From Pictodentalium vernedei (lineage: Eukaryota; Mollusca; Scaphopoda; Dentaliida; Dentaliidae), in assembly GCA_031216915.1 (NCBI GenBank), contig JAUFNR010000047.1, positions 1 to 64,000 on the forward strand: a DNA stretch of 64,000 nt, in the 5' to 3' direction. Under the pieces are notes generated by a model. That model worked only from the letters and a program-made list of their open reading frames with translations. It did no database searches and was not told the DNA's origin. How positions within the stretch are numbered: the stretch's first letter is position 1; each line of letters starts with the position of its first letter. Shown here piece after piece: positions 34,901 to 47,949 of this stretch. The translations under genes and the position numbers were made by a program.

Positions 34901-35964
34901 CGTTAGAAAGTCGTGTGCAGTTTAAGAAGGGTCTCTTCTCAAACTTCCCAGATTTATTATCGCGAAGCTTTTAGCCGATTTGTGTGATTACTAGCTTTAA
35001 TGGTAGGTGATTTTATGTGTTGTCAGTATTAATTCTGTGTTGAAGGTAGGTTACACAGAAAAACTGGGATTCGTCGGGAAGTTCAAGCGTTTCTTGTAAC
35101 AGCTGAAGGTCGAAATTATGAACTCTTCTATATTGTAAGTTGCAACTTGTATACGCTAGTGTTCCAATTCAGAATTCAACGTTTATGATAATGTGAAAAA
35201 GGTGTTCACTCACTACCCAGTAACTGTTGAATGCCTTTAATAATTCAGAAGATAAGATTTCACAAGAATGAAATCATGAACAATGGAAAACTTTACATGT
35301 GCCATTTATTGGTTTAGTCAAGTAAAAAAAAAATTTCAATTTTTTCCCATGGGTACCCTTGGGAAATCTGTCAAAAAACTTCAAAATTTTTGTTCCCATT
35401 TCATGATGCAAAAATGTTCTACATATAAAAATTCCATTGTTTTAAAATTTCCTTCTGCTGAAATCACTTGTTCTCACTGAATAAATCAACTTGAAGAAAA
35501 CGATGTGTATCACCGTAAATTAAACTTTTCCGTCCATGACCGCTGTAGGTTAACGCACAGTGCCACTTTTCTCTACATGATTAAATCGGGACTCGGAGAT
35601 TCACTCGAATGATATATTAAACAGAAGGCAACTCTTCAAACAGAATGCATCCATATCGCATCTAAACAGACTGAATAATCTTCAGTTCATGTTTTTAGGG
35701 TTCTATCCATTAAAAATATAGCAGTTACAGCGGTCAGAAAGAAGCTTGTCAATTCCAATCGTTTGTTTTTCAGTACTTCTACGGAGAAGCAACTTCTGCG
35801 ACTTGGAAGACTACAGTATTTTCGGTTATACCTCCACAGCGCCTTCTATCCCAAACAACGGACGTTAGTGTGCCTAAAAACAAACGATGACTTTCAGAAG
35901 CTGATTAAGATTGTTCCCTTTTGAAAAAGGGAAAGGCCTTCCTTATCTACGACTGAGAAACCCC
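31971..35964 (+). repeat. Array copy 9 (3994 bp)
   Basis: The C run is 12 bases (32420-32431) then TCCC. The G run is 14 bases (34471-34484). One T is lost at ~33251, inside the loop of the 14-bp-stem hairpin with both arms intact. C35856 replaces A. Confidence 0.97.
33474..33558 (+). pseudogene. tRNA-like element, copy 9
   Basis: Identical to 5508-5592 by eye. Confidence 0.5.
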
Positions 35965-38900
35965 CAATAGCAATGACACTCTTCAAATAAGGGAAATTTG
36001 AGCAATTCCCGCCTCTTGAATGTTTTTCCTCACAGGTGTCCAAGCTTGGCGGGGTTGGCTTGCCACCGAGAAGTATTTCTACATACATAATGTCGTCTAT
36101 GTAGATAGCGTTGTGTAGAGTGATGAGATGGATTTGCTTTGGATACCCCAAGTATACTCCTCCTAACTTTTCAGTTCTATTGGATGAGCTTTCACTTATA
36201 TTGTTCAGCTATCACACAATGGTTGTCATTGGTCATTTAAACTAAAGGAGAGTACGTTTTTGAACAAATCCAATTTTCACATTCTTTTTGAGGAATCTGG
36301 GGCGCAGATTTCCGATGTGTGTGTTTATTATACCCAAACTCTCAGACAATCACGATCACAGCCCTTCAGCGGATGACTCGGTTGAACTATATTTGGTCCC
36401 GCCAATTCTTTCACCCCCCCCCCCTCCCAAACAAAACACACACACACATATATAAGCTAGCGACGGAGGAGAGCATTTACTCAACAGCTGATGCGTCTGT
36501 GTTTATAAGAGTGCACGCGAGTGTATATTTGATGCGGTCTGGAAACTACAGTAGTGTTGTTAACTGGTGGTGGACACGTTATGCTTTACTGCTTAAATAT
36601 TACCCTGTGGCCAACGCACCGTGTGTTACTTCTGTTACTTCTCTGAAGGGACAACGTAATTGTACAAAATAAGCTAAACTTCATTTTGTTATGTTTTGTA
36701 GCAATGGTTTAGGCATGAATACTGTGTGGGTGTGATCTCAAATAACACTAAACAATTAGATGGTGGTTCATTGCTGAGTCTTTGGAACTTTGAAACGGCT
36801 TTTCCAAAAAGTTGTGCTCCCTACAAGAGAGTGCCCACGCATATTCAGAAATCTCAATGAAATTGATATATGGGCGATTCTGTACTCTAGAAACATGCGT
36901 AGCGTGACTGAGAATAGTTTGGATGTTTGGACAAGAATATGGACAGGGGGAAAAAATGACTGTCAATTTGGTAAAATTTCACAAATTTTCGAAAATGCGC
37001 TTTTTTATAAACAAAATTTTTAATGGGTAAAAAGGGTCTTTCTCTTTATTGAGATGTTCTGGATTTTGGCTCGGAACATCTGCACTTCATTTTCATTCTT
37101 TTTGGGGATATTTGTGTTCAAATTTTGGCCCCGGGCGATGAGATTTTGTAACAAATAAGTGCCAACATCAGTCAGTTGTTACTATTTAAGGTAACTCTGA
37201 ATCTAAGGACGAGGTTTGTCCGGTATGGATGACTGAACAGACCTCCCCTCTCTCAAAAAATCGTCTGCTCAGTCATTACGCTGGTTAAAATTGTAAGCTA
37301 TCACAGCTTTGTTTCTGTCGATTTTTATTAAAAGCTAGCATAGTTTTTCCAACACCGCTCATGTACTCGAAAATGGGCGTTATTATCTCCTCTGGAAACA
37401 TAATGAAGGAGGTATTACGATTTAAAGTTCTCTATTTATTTAATGTTTTGCCACAGGAGAACAAATCGGGCTGTAGCTCAGTAAGTTCAGGCGTTCACTT
37501 AGCTGAGTGAAACGTGCGTTGTCAATGCGACGTGAGTTCAAAACCCACCGCTTCTTAGAATTTATTCATTATCCTAACACATGCAATTTTCGCTTTGTTC
37601 TAGTTGCATCTTCATGTTTGGTGCATGTTTTCGCAAATTAGCTGGTCGAAAGGCTGGGATCCTCCACAATCAGTATATTTAAACAAAAATGTTGGGGAAA
37701 CAACCAATTGCCCAAAACAGACAGACCATTTCTCTTTGGGTCATATTGTATAATTAGGGACGCTATTACGTTGCAAATATTAAAAGTCAAATAACGAGAT
37801 GAACATGACTGCCTGTTGATGTTTTTTTTGTCTGTTCAGCACCACCGTCTGCCAGATTTAATGTTTCATTGAAATAAAAGATTGCGAATATTGTTTACTG
37901 TGCCTCATAAATAACCCTTGTGACGAACTAAAAGAGTATATGCACTGACACTGTTTTATTACCACCATAAGCAATGCATGTCATCTCCGTTATGTCAGTA
38001 GTGGGGGACCTTAATTTCAGCAGTCCAAGTGGGAGCGCTTTGGAGCATTGTGCAAATGCGTACAACACTTTAATGATACACTTGCCTTCAACAGTTGCTA
38101 GCCTTGCGTGTGTCGGTTTAGTAAATTTGGAAGTACGGAAGTAGATAGCTGCTGCAAGATGGTTCTCTCTGCGCTATCCGTCCTCTTTCACCCGACACAA
38201 TTCAAATCAGGTTGTTGGAAGAGTCGCGATACCCCAATAATAAGCAAACAAGTGCATTCCACCACAACAAACTTTAAATATTCGGTGTATTTTGAGCTGA
38301 AAGATTTAATTTCACAGAAAGACAGGTATAATGGCTTTGCTTATAAGTTAGACAACGTTTGGAGCTAAACAGGGGCGATGGACCGGTCTCATGATTCCAT
38401 GTGCTAGAGTCTGTCATTTACGAACAGCATGCTCTCAAAGTATGCGTTTGAAAGGTTGGGTGCAGGGGGGGGGGGGGGGGGGCGTTTTATTTCAGTTTCA
38501 CATATTTTTATCTAAAGGGTCGTTTCATGTTGATTTTAAGCTCGCGGGTTTATCTGGAATACCTTTCGATATCGATGTGTAGAGGGGGAAGTCACGATGG
38601 GTAGGGGAAGCGTCCACGTCACAAAAATAAGTGGTTTCACAGATGAAGTTTAGATTCCTTCGAGCATCCACATTGGGTATTCTGGGTCCCTACTTCTTCC
38701 ACTGTTTATACTGGTTCAGGGTGAATTTCATGTGTCATATTAAAGGTGAGTGGACATTTTAGAGGGAGGGATAGCGTTGATTTCAGTTTAGTTTCAGATT
38801 AGACTTGTTTCAGCATTTGGTGGGCATTCAGTTCCGCAATACGCTGGCCATAGTTTTGATCGGCTGTCATAATGTTGGCTCCATATTGTAACCCTTGTCG

Positions 38901-39962
38901 TTAGAAAGTCGTGTGCAGTTTAAGAAGGGTCTCTTCTCAAACTTCCCAGATTTATTATCGCGAAGCTTTTAGCCGATTTGTGTGATTACTAGCTTTAATG
39001 GTAGGTGATTTTATGTGTTGTCAGTATTAATTCTGTGTTGAAGGTAGGTTACACAGAAAAACTGGGATTCGTCGGGAAGTTCAAGCGTTTCTTGTAACAG
39101 CTGAAGGTCGAAATTATGAACTCTTCTATATTGTAAGTTGCAACTTGTATACGCTAGTGTTCCAATTCAGAATTCAACGTTTATGATAATGTGAAAAAGG
39201 TGTTCACTCACTACCCAGTAACTGTTGAATGCCTTTAATAATTCAGAAGATAAGATTTCACAAGAATGAAATCATGAACAATGGAAAACTTTACATGTGC
39301 CATTTATTGGTTTAGTCAAGTAAAAAAAAAATTTCAATTTTTTCCCATGGGTACCCTTGGGAAATCTGTCAAAAAACTTCAAAATTTTTGTTCCCATTTC
39401 ATGATGCAAAAATGTTCTACATATAAAAATTCCATTGTTTTAAAATTTCCTTCTGCTGAAATCACTTGTTCTCACTGAATAAATCAACTTGAAGAAAACG
39501 ATGTGTATCACCGTAAATTAAACTTTTCCGTCCATGACCGCTGTAGGTTAACGCACAGTGCCACTTTTCTCTACATGATTAAATCGGGACTCGGAGATTC
39601 ACTCGAATGATATATTAAACAGAAGGCAACTCTTCAAACAGAATGCATCCATATCGCATCTAAACAGACTGAATAATCTTCAGTTCATGTTTTTAGGGTT
39701 CTATCCATTAAAAATATAGCAGTTACAGCGGTCAGAAAGAAGCTTGTCAATTCCAATCGTTTGTTTTTCAGTACTTCTACGGAGAAGCAACTTCTGCGAC
39801 TTGGAAGACTACAGTATTTTCGGTTATACCTCCACAGCGCCTTCTATCCCAAAAAACGGACGTTAGTGTGCCTAAAAACAAACGATGACTTTCAGAAGCT
39901 GATTAAGATTGTTCCCTTTTGAAAAAGGGAAAGGCCTTCCTTATCTACGACTGACAAACCCC
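35965..39962 (+). repeat. Array copy 10 (3998 bp)
   Basis: The C run is 11 bases (36414-36424) then TCCC. The G run is 18 bases (38465-38482). Private changes are the adjacent pair C36280/A36281 for AT, T36725 for G, and C39955 for G. Confidence 0.97.
37468..37552 (+). pseudogene. tRNA-like element, copy 10
   Basis: Identical to 5508-5592 by eye. Confidence 0.5.
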
Positions 39963-42900
39963 CAATAGCAATGACACTCTTCAAATAAGGGAAATTTGAG
40001 CAATTCCCGCCTCTTGAATGTTTTTCCTCACAGGTGTCCAAGCTTGGCGGGGTTGGCTTGCCACCGAGAAGTATTTCTACATACATAATGTCGTCTATGT
40101 AGATAGCGTTGTGTAGAGTGATGAGATGGATTTGCTTTGGATACCCCAAGTATACTCCTCCTAACTTTTCAGTTCTATTGGATGAGCTTTCACTTATATT
40201 GTTCAGCTATCACACAATGGTTGTCATTGGTCATTTAAACTAAAGGAGAGTACGTTTTTGAACAAATCCAATTTTCAATTTCTTTTTGAGGAATCTGGGG
40301 CGCAGATTTCCGATGTGTGTGTTTATTATACCCAAACTCTCAGACAATCACGATCACAGCCCTTCAGCGGATGACTCGGTTGAACTATATTTGGTCCCGC
40401 CAATTCTTTCACCCCCCCCCCTCCCAAACAAAACACACACACACATATATAAGCTAGCGACGGAGGAGAGCATTTACTCAACAGCTGATGCGTCTGTGTT
40501 TATAAGAGTGCACGCGAGTGTATATTTGATGCGGTCTGGAAACTACAGTAGTGTTGTTAACTGGTGGTGGACACGTTATGCTTTACTGCTTAAATATTAC
40601 CCTGTGGCCAACGCACCGTGTGTTACTTCTGTTACTTCTCTGAAGGGACAACGTAATTGTACAAAATAAGCTAAACTTCATTTTGTTATGTTTTGTAGCA
40701 ATGGTTTAGGCATGAATACTGGGTGGGTGTGATCTCAAATAACACTAAACAATTAGATGGTGGTTCATTGCTGAGTCTTTGGAACTTTGAAACGGCTTTT
40801 CCAAAAAGTTGTGCTCCCTACAAGAGAGTGCCCACGCATATTCAGAAATCTCAATGAAATTGATATATGGGCGATTCTGTACTCTAGAAACATGCGTAGC
40901 ATGACTGAGAATAGTTTGGATGTTTGGACAAGAATATGGACAGGGGGAAAAAATGACTGTCAATTTGGTAAAATTTCACAAATTTTCGAAAATGCGCTTT
41001 TTTATAAACAAAATTTTTAATGGGTAAAAAGGGTCTTTCTCTTTATTGAGATGTTCTGGATTTTGGCTCGGAACATCTGCACTTCATTTTCATTCTTTTT
41101 GGGGATATTTGTGTTCAAATTTTGGCCCCGGGCGATGAGATTTTGTAACAAATAAGTGCCAACATCAGTCAGTTGTTACTATTTAAGGTAACTCTGAATC
41201 TAAGGACGAGGTTTGTCCGGTATGGATGACTGAACAGACCTCCCCTCTCTCAAAAAATCGTCTGCTCAGTCATTACGCTGGTTAAAATTGTAAGCTATCA
41301 CAGCTTTGTTTCTGTCGATTTTTATTAAAAGCTAGCATAGTTTTTCCAACACCGCTCATGTACTCGAAAATGGGCGTTATTATCTCCTCTGGAAACATAA
41401 TGAAGGAGGTATTACGATTTAAAGTTCTCTATTTATTTAATGTTTTGCCACAGGAGAACAAATCGGGCTGTAGCTCAGTAAGTTCAGGCGTTCACTTAGC
41501 TGAGTGAAACGTGCGTTGTCAATGCGACGTGAGTTCAAAACCCACCGCTTCTTAGAATTTATTCATTATCCTAACACATGCAATTTTCGCTTTGTTCTAG
41601 TTGCATCTTCATGTTTGGTGCATGTTTTCGCAAATTAGCTGGTCGAAAGGCTGGGATCCTCCACAATCAGTATATTTAAACAAAAATGTTGGGGAAACAA
41701 CCAATTGCCCAAAACAGACAGACCATTTCTCTTTGGGTCATATTGTATAATTAGGGACGCTATTACGTTGCAAATATTAAAAGTCAAATAACGAGATGAA
41801 CATGACTGCCTGTTGATGTTTTTTTTGTCTGTTCAGCACCACCGTCTGCCAGATTTAATGTTTCATTGAAATAAAAGATTGCGAATATTGTTTACTGTGC
41901 CTCATAAATAACCCTTGTGACGAACTAAAAGAGTATATGCACTGACACTGTTTTATTACCACCATAAGCAATGCATGTCATCTCCGTTATGTCAGTAGTG
42001 GGGGACCTTAATTTCAGCAGTCCAAGTGGGAGCGCTTTGGAGCATTGTGCAAATGCGTACAACACTTTAATGATACACTTGCCTTCAACAGTTGCTAGCC
42101 TTGCGTGTGTCGGTTTAGTAAATTTGGAAGTACGGAAGTAGATAGCTGCTGCAAGATGGTTCTCTCTGCGCTATCCGTCCTCTTTCACCCGACACAATTC
42201 AAATCAGGTTGTTGGAAGAGTCGCGATACCCCAATAATAAGCAAACAAGTGCATTCCACCACAACAAACTTTAAATATTCGGTGTATTTTGAGCTGAAAG
42301 ATTTAATTTCACAGAAAGACAGGTATAATGGCTTTGCTTATAAGTTAGACAACGTTTGGAGCTAAACAGGGGCGATGGACCGGTCTCATGATTCCATGTG
42401 CTAGAGTCTGTCATTTACGAACAGCATGCTCTCAAAGTATGCGTTTGAAAGGTTGGGTGCAGGGGGGGGGGGGCGTTTTATTTCAGTTTCACATATTTTT
42501 ATCTAAAGGGTCGTTTCATGTTGATTTTAAGCTCGCGGGTTTATCTGGAATACCTTTCGATATCGATGTGTAGAGGGGGAAGTCACGATGGGTAGGGGAA
42601 GCGTCCACGTCACAAAAATAAGTGGTTTCACAGATGAAGTTTAGATTCCTTCGAGCATCCACATTGGGTATTCTGGGTCCCTACTTCTTCCACTGTTTAT
42701 ACTGGTTCAGGGTGAATTTCATGTGTCATATTAAAGGTGAGTGGACATTTTAGAGGGAGGGATAGCGTTGATTTCAGTTTAGTTTCAGATTAGACTTGTT
42801 TCAGCATTTGGTGGGCATTCAGTTCCGCAATACGCTGGCCATAGTTTTGATCGGCTGTCATAATGTTGGCTCCATATTGTAACCCTTGTCGTTAGAAAGT

Positions 42901-43953
42901 CGTGTGCAGTTTAAGAAGGGTCTCTTCTCAAACTTCCCAGATTTATTATCGCGAAGCTTTTAGCCGATTTGTGTGATTACTAGCTTTAATGGTAGGTGAT
43001 TTTATGTGTTGTCAGTATTAATTCTGTGTTGAAGGTAGGTTACACAGAAAAACTGGGATTCGTCGGGAAGTTCAAGCGTTTCTTGTAACAGCTGAAGGTC
43101 GAAATTATGAACTCTTCTATATTGTAAGTTGCAACTTGTATACGCTAGTGTTCCAATTCAGAATTCAACGTTTATGATAATGTGAAAAAGGTGTTCACTC
43201 ACTACCCAGTAACTGTTGAATGCCTTTAATAATTCAGAAGATAAGATTTCACAAGAATGAAATCATGAACAATGGAAAACTTTACATGTGCCATTTATTG
43301 GTTTAGTCAAGTAAAAAAAAAATTTCAATTTTTTCCCATGGGTACCCTTGGGAAATCTGTCAAAAAACTTCAAAATTTTTGTTCCCATTTCATGATGCAA
43401 AAATGTTCTACATATAAAAATTCCATTGTTTTAAAATTTCCTTCTGCTGAAATCACTTGTTCTCACTGAATAAATCAACTTGAAGAAAACGATGTGTATC
43501 ACCGTAAATTAAACTTTTCCGTCCATGACCGCTGTAGGTTAACGCACAGTGCCACTTTTCTCTACATGATTAAATCGGGACTCGGAGATTCACTCGAATG
43601 ATATATTAAACAGAAGGCAACTCTTCAAACAGAATGCATCCATATCGCATCTAAACAGACTGAATAATCTTCAGTTCATGTTTTTAGGGTTCTATCCATT
43701 AAAAATATAGCAGTTACAGCGGTCAGAAAGAAGCTTGTCAATTCCAATCGTTTGTTTTTCAGTACTTCTACGGAGAAGCAACTTCTGCGACTTGGAAGAC
43801 TACAGTATTTTCGGTTATACCTCCACAGCGCCTTCTATCCCAAAAAACGGACGTTAGTGTGCCTAAAAACAAACGATGACTTTCAGAAGCTGATTAAGAT
43901 TGTTCCCTTTTGAAAAAGGGAAAGGCCTTCCTTATCTACGACTGAGAAACCCC
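39963..43953 (+). repeat. Array copy 11 (3991 bp)
   Basis: The C run is 10 bases (40412-40421), the shortest in the window, then TCCC. The G run is 12 bases (42462-42473). The private substitution is A40901 for G. Confidence 0.97.
41465..41549 (+). pseudogene. tRNA-like element, copy 11
   Basis: Identical to 5508-5592 by eye. Confidence 0.5.
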
Positions 43954-46900
43954 CAATAGCAATGACACTCTTCAAATAAGGGAAATTTGAGCAATTCCCG
44001 CCTCTTGAATGTTTTTCCTCACAGGTGTCCAAGCTTGGCGGGGTTGGCTTGCCACCGAGAAGTATTTCTACATACATAATGTCGTCTATGTAGATAGCGT
44101 TGTGTAGAGTGATGAGATGGATTTGCTTTGGATACCCCAAGTATACTCCTCCTAACTTTTCAGTTCTATTGGATGAGCTTTCACTTATATTGTTCAGCTA
44201 TCACACAATGGTTGTCATTGGTCATTTAAACTAAAGGAGAGTACGTTTTTGAACAAATCCAATTTTCAATTTCTTTTTGAGGAATCTGGGGCGCAGATTT
44301 CCGATGTGTGTGTTTATTATACCCAAACTCTCAGACAATCACGATCACAGCCCTTCAGCGGATGACTCGGTTGAACTATATTTGGTCCCGCCAATTCTTT
44401 CACCCCCCCCCCCTCCCAAACAAAACACACACACACATATATAAGCTAGCGACGGAGGAGAGCATTTACTCAACAGCTGATGCGTCTGTGTTTATAAGAG
44501 TGCACGCGAGTGTATATTTGATGCGGTCTGGAAACTACAGTAGTGTTGTTAACTGGTGGTGGACACGTTATGCTTTACTGCTTAAATATTACCCTGTGGC
44601 CAACGCACCGTGTGTTACTTCTGTTAACTTCTCTGAAGGGACAACGTAATTGTACAAAATAAGCTAAACTTCATTTTGTTATGTTTTGTAGCAATGGTTT
44701 AGGCATGAATACTGGGTGGGTGTGATCTCAAATAACACTAAACAATTAGATGGTGGTTCATTGCTGAGTCTTTGGAACTTTGAAACGGCTTTTCCAAAAA
44801 GTTGTGCTCCCTACAAGAGAGTGCCCACGCATATTCAGAAATCTCAATGAAATTGATATATGGGCGATTCTGTACTCTAGAAACATGCGTAGCGTGACTG
44901 AGAATAGTTTGGATGTTTGGACAAGAATATGGACAGGGGGAAAAAATGACTGTCAATTTGGTAAAATTTCACAAATTTTCGAAAATGCGCTTTTTTATAA
45001 ACAAAATTTTTAATGGGTAAAAAGGGTCTTTCTCTTTATTGAGATGTTCTGGATTTTGGCTCGGAACATCTGCACTTCATTTTCATTCTTTTTGGGGATA
45101 TTTGTGTTCAAATTTTGGCCCCGGGCGATGAGATTTTGTAACAAATAAGTGCCAACATCAGTCAGTTGTTACTATTTAAGGTAACTCTGAATCTAAGGAC
45201 GAGGTTTGTCCGGTATGGATGACTGAACAGACCTCCCCTCTCTCAAAAAATCGTCTGCTCAGTCATTACGCTGGTTAAAATTGTAAGCTATCACAGCTTT
45301 GTTTCTGTCGATTTTTATTAAAAGCTAGCATAGTTTTTCCAACACCGCTCATGTACTCGAAAATGGGCGTTATTATCTCCTCTGGAAACATAATGAAGGA
45401 GGTATTACGATTTAAAGTTCTCTATTTATTTAATGTTTTGCCACAGGAGAACAAATCGGGCTGTAGCTCAGTAAGTTCAGGCGTTCACTTAGCTGAGTGA
45501 AACGTGCGTTGTCAATGCGACGTGAGTTCAAAACCCACCGCTTCTTAGAATTTATTCATTATCCTAACACATGCAATTTTCGCTTTGTTCTAGTTGCATC
45601 TTCATGTTTGGTGCATGTTTTCGCAAATTAGCTGGTCGAAAGGCTGGGATCCTCCACAATCAGTATATTTAAACAAAAATGTTGGGGAAACAACCAATTG
45701 CCCAAAACAGACAGACCATTTCTCTTTGGGTCATATTGTATAATTAGGGACGCTATTACGTTGCAAATATTAAAAGTCAAATAACGAGATGAACATGACT
45801 GCCTGTTGATGTTTTTTTTGTCTGTTCAGCACCACCGTCTGCCAGATTTAATGTTTCATTGAAATAAAAGATTGCGAATATTGTTTACTGTGCCTCATAA
45901 ATAACCCTTGTGACGAACTAAAAGAGTATATGCACTGACACTGTTTTATTACCACCATAAGCAATGCATGTCATCTCCGTTATGTCAGTAGTGGGGGACC
46001 TTAATTTCAGCAGTCCAAGTGGGAGCGCTTTGGAGCATTGTGCAAATGCGTACAACACTTTAATGATACACTTGCCTTCAACAGTTGCTAGCCTTGCGTG
46101 TGTCGGTTTAGTAAATTTGGAAGTACGGAAGTAGATAGCTGCTGCAAGATGGTTCTCTCTGCGCTATCCGTCCTCTTTCACCCGACACAATTCAAATCAG
46201 GTTGTTGGAAGAGTCGCGATACCCCAATAATAAGCAAACAAGTGCATTCCACCACAACAAACTTTAAATATTCGGTGTATTTTGAGCTGAAAGATTTAAT
46301 TTCACAGAAAGACAGGTATAATGGCTTTGCTTATAAGTTAGACAACGTTTGGAGCTAAACAGGGGCGATGGACCGGTCTCATGATTCCATGTGCTAGAGT
46401 CTGTCATTTACGAACAGCATGCTCTCAAAGTATGCGTTTGAAAGGTTGGGTGCAGGGGGGGGGGGGGGGCGTTTTATTTCAGTTTCACATATTTTTATCT
46501 AAAGGGTCGTTTCATGTTGATTTTAAGCTCGCGGGTTTATCTGGAATACCTTTCGATATCGATGTGTAGAGGGGGAAGTCACGATGGGTAGGGGAAGCGT
46601 CCACGTCACAAAAATAAGTGGTTTCACAGATGAAGTTTAGATTCCTTCGAGCATCCACATTGGGTATTCTGGGTCCCTACTTCTTCCACTGTTTATACTG
46701 GTTCAGGGTGAATTTCATGTGTCATATTAAAGGTGAGTGGACATTTTAGAGGGAGGGATAGCGTTGATTTCAGTTTAGTTTCAGATTAGACTTGTTTCAG
46801 CATTTGGTGGGCATTCAGTTCCGCAATACGCTGGCCATAGTTTTGATCGGCTGTCATAATGTTGGCTCCATATTGTAACCCTTGTCGTTAGAAAGTCGTG

Positions 46901-47949
46901 TGCAGTTTAAGAAGGGTCTCTTCTCAAACTTCCCAGATTTATTATCGCGAAGCTTTTAGCCGATTTGTGTGATTACTAGCTTTAATGGTAGGTGATTTTA
47001 TGTGTTGTCAGTATTAATTCTGTGTTGAAGGTAGGTTACACAGAAAAACTGGGATTCGTCGGGAAGTTCAAGCGTTTCTTGTAACAGCTGAAGGTCGAAA
47101 TTATGAACTCTTCTATATTGTAAGTTGCAACTTGTATACGCTAGTGTTCCAATTCAGAATTCAACGTTTATGATAATGTGAAAAAGGTGTTCACTCACTA
47201 CCCAGTAACTGTTGAATGCCTTTAATAATTCAGAAGATAAGATTTCACAAGAATGAAATCATGAACAATGGAAAACTTTACATGTGCCATTTATTGGTTT
47301 AGTCAAGTAAAAAAAAAATTTCAATTTTTTCCCATGGGTACCCTTGGGAAATCTGTCAAAAAACTTCAAAATTTTTGTTCCCATTTCATGATGCAAAAAT
47401 GTTCTACATATAAAAATTCCATTGTTTTAAAATTTCCTTCTGCTGAAATCACTTGTTCTCACTGAATAAATCAACTTGAAGAAAACGATGTGTATCACCG
47501 TAAATTAAACTTTTCCGTCCATGACCGCTGTAGGTTAACGCACAGTGCCACTTTTCTCTACATGATTAAATCGGGACTCGGAGATTCACTCGAATGATAT
47601 ATTAAACAGAAGGCAACTCTTCAAACAGAATGCATCCATATCGCATCTAAACAGACTGAATAATCTTCAGTTCATGTTTTTAGGGTTCTATCCATTAAAA
47701 ATATAGCAGTTACAGCGGTCAGAAAGAAGCTTGTCAATTCCAATCGTTTGTTTTTCAGTACTTCTACGGAGAAGCAACTTCTGCGACTTGGAAGACTACA
47801 GTATTTTCGGTTATACCTCCACAGCGCCTTCTATCCCAAAAAACGGACGTTAGTGTGCCTAAAAACAAACGATGACTTTCAGAAGCTGATTAAGATTGTT
47901 CCCTTTTGAAAAAGGGAAAGGCCTTCCTTATCTACGACTGAGAAACCCC
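43954..47949 (+). repeat. Array copy 12 (3996 bp)
   Basis: The C run is 11 bases (44403-44413) then TCCC. The G run is 15 bases (46455-46469). One extra A at ~44626 shifts the frame near the end of the short ORF downstream of the TATA motif. Confidence 0.97.
45458..45542 (+). pseudogene. tRNA-like element, copy 12
   Basis: Identical to 5508-5592 by eye. Confidence 0.5.
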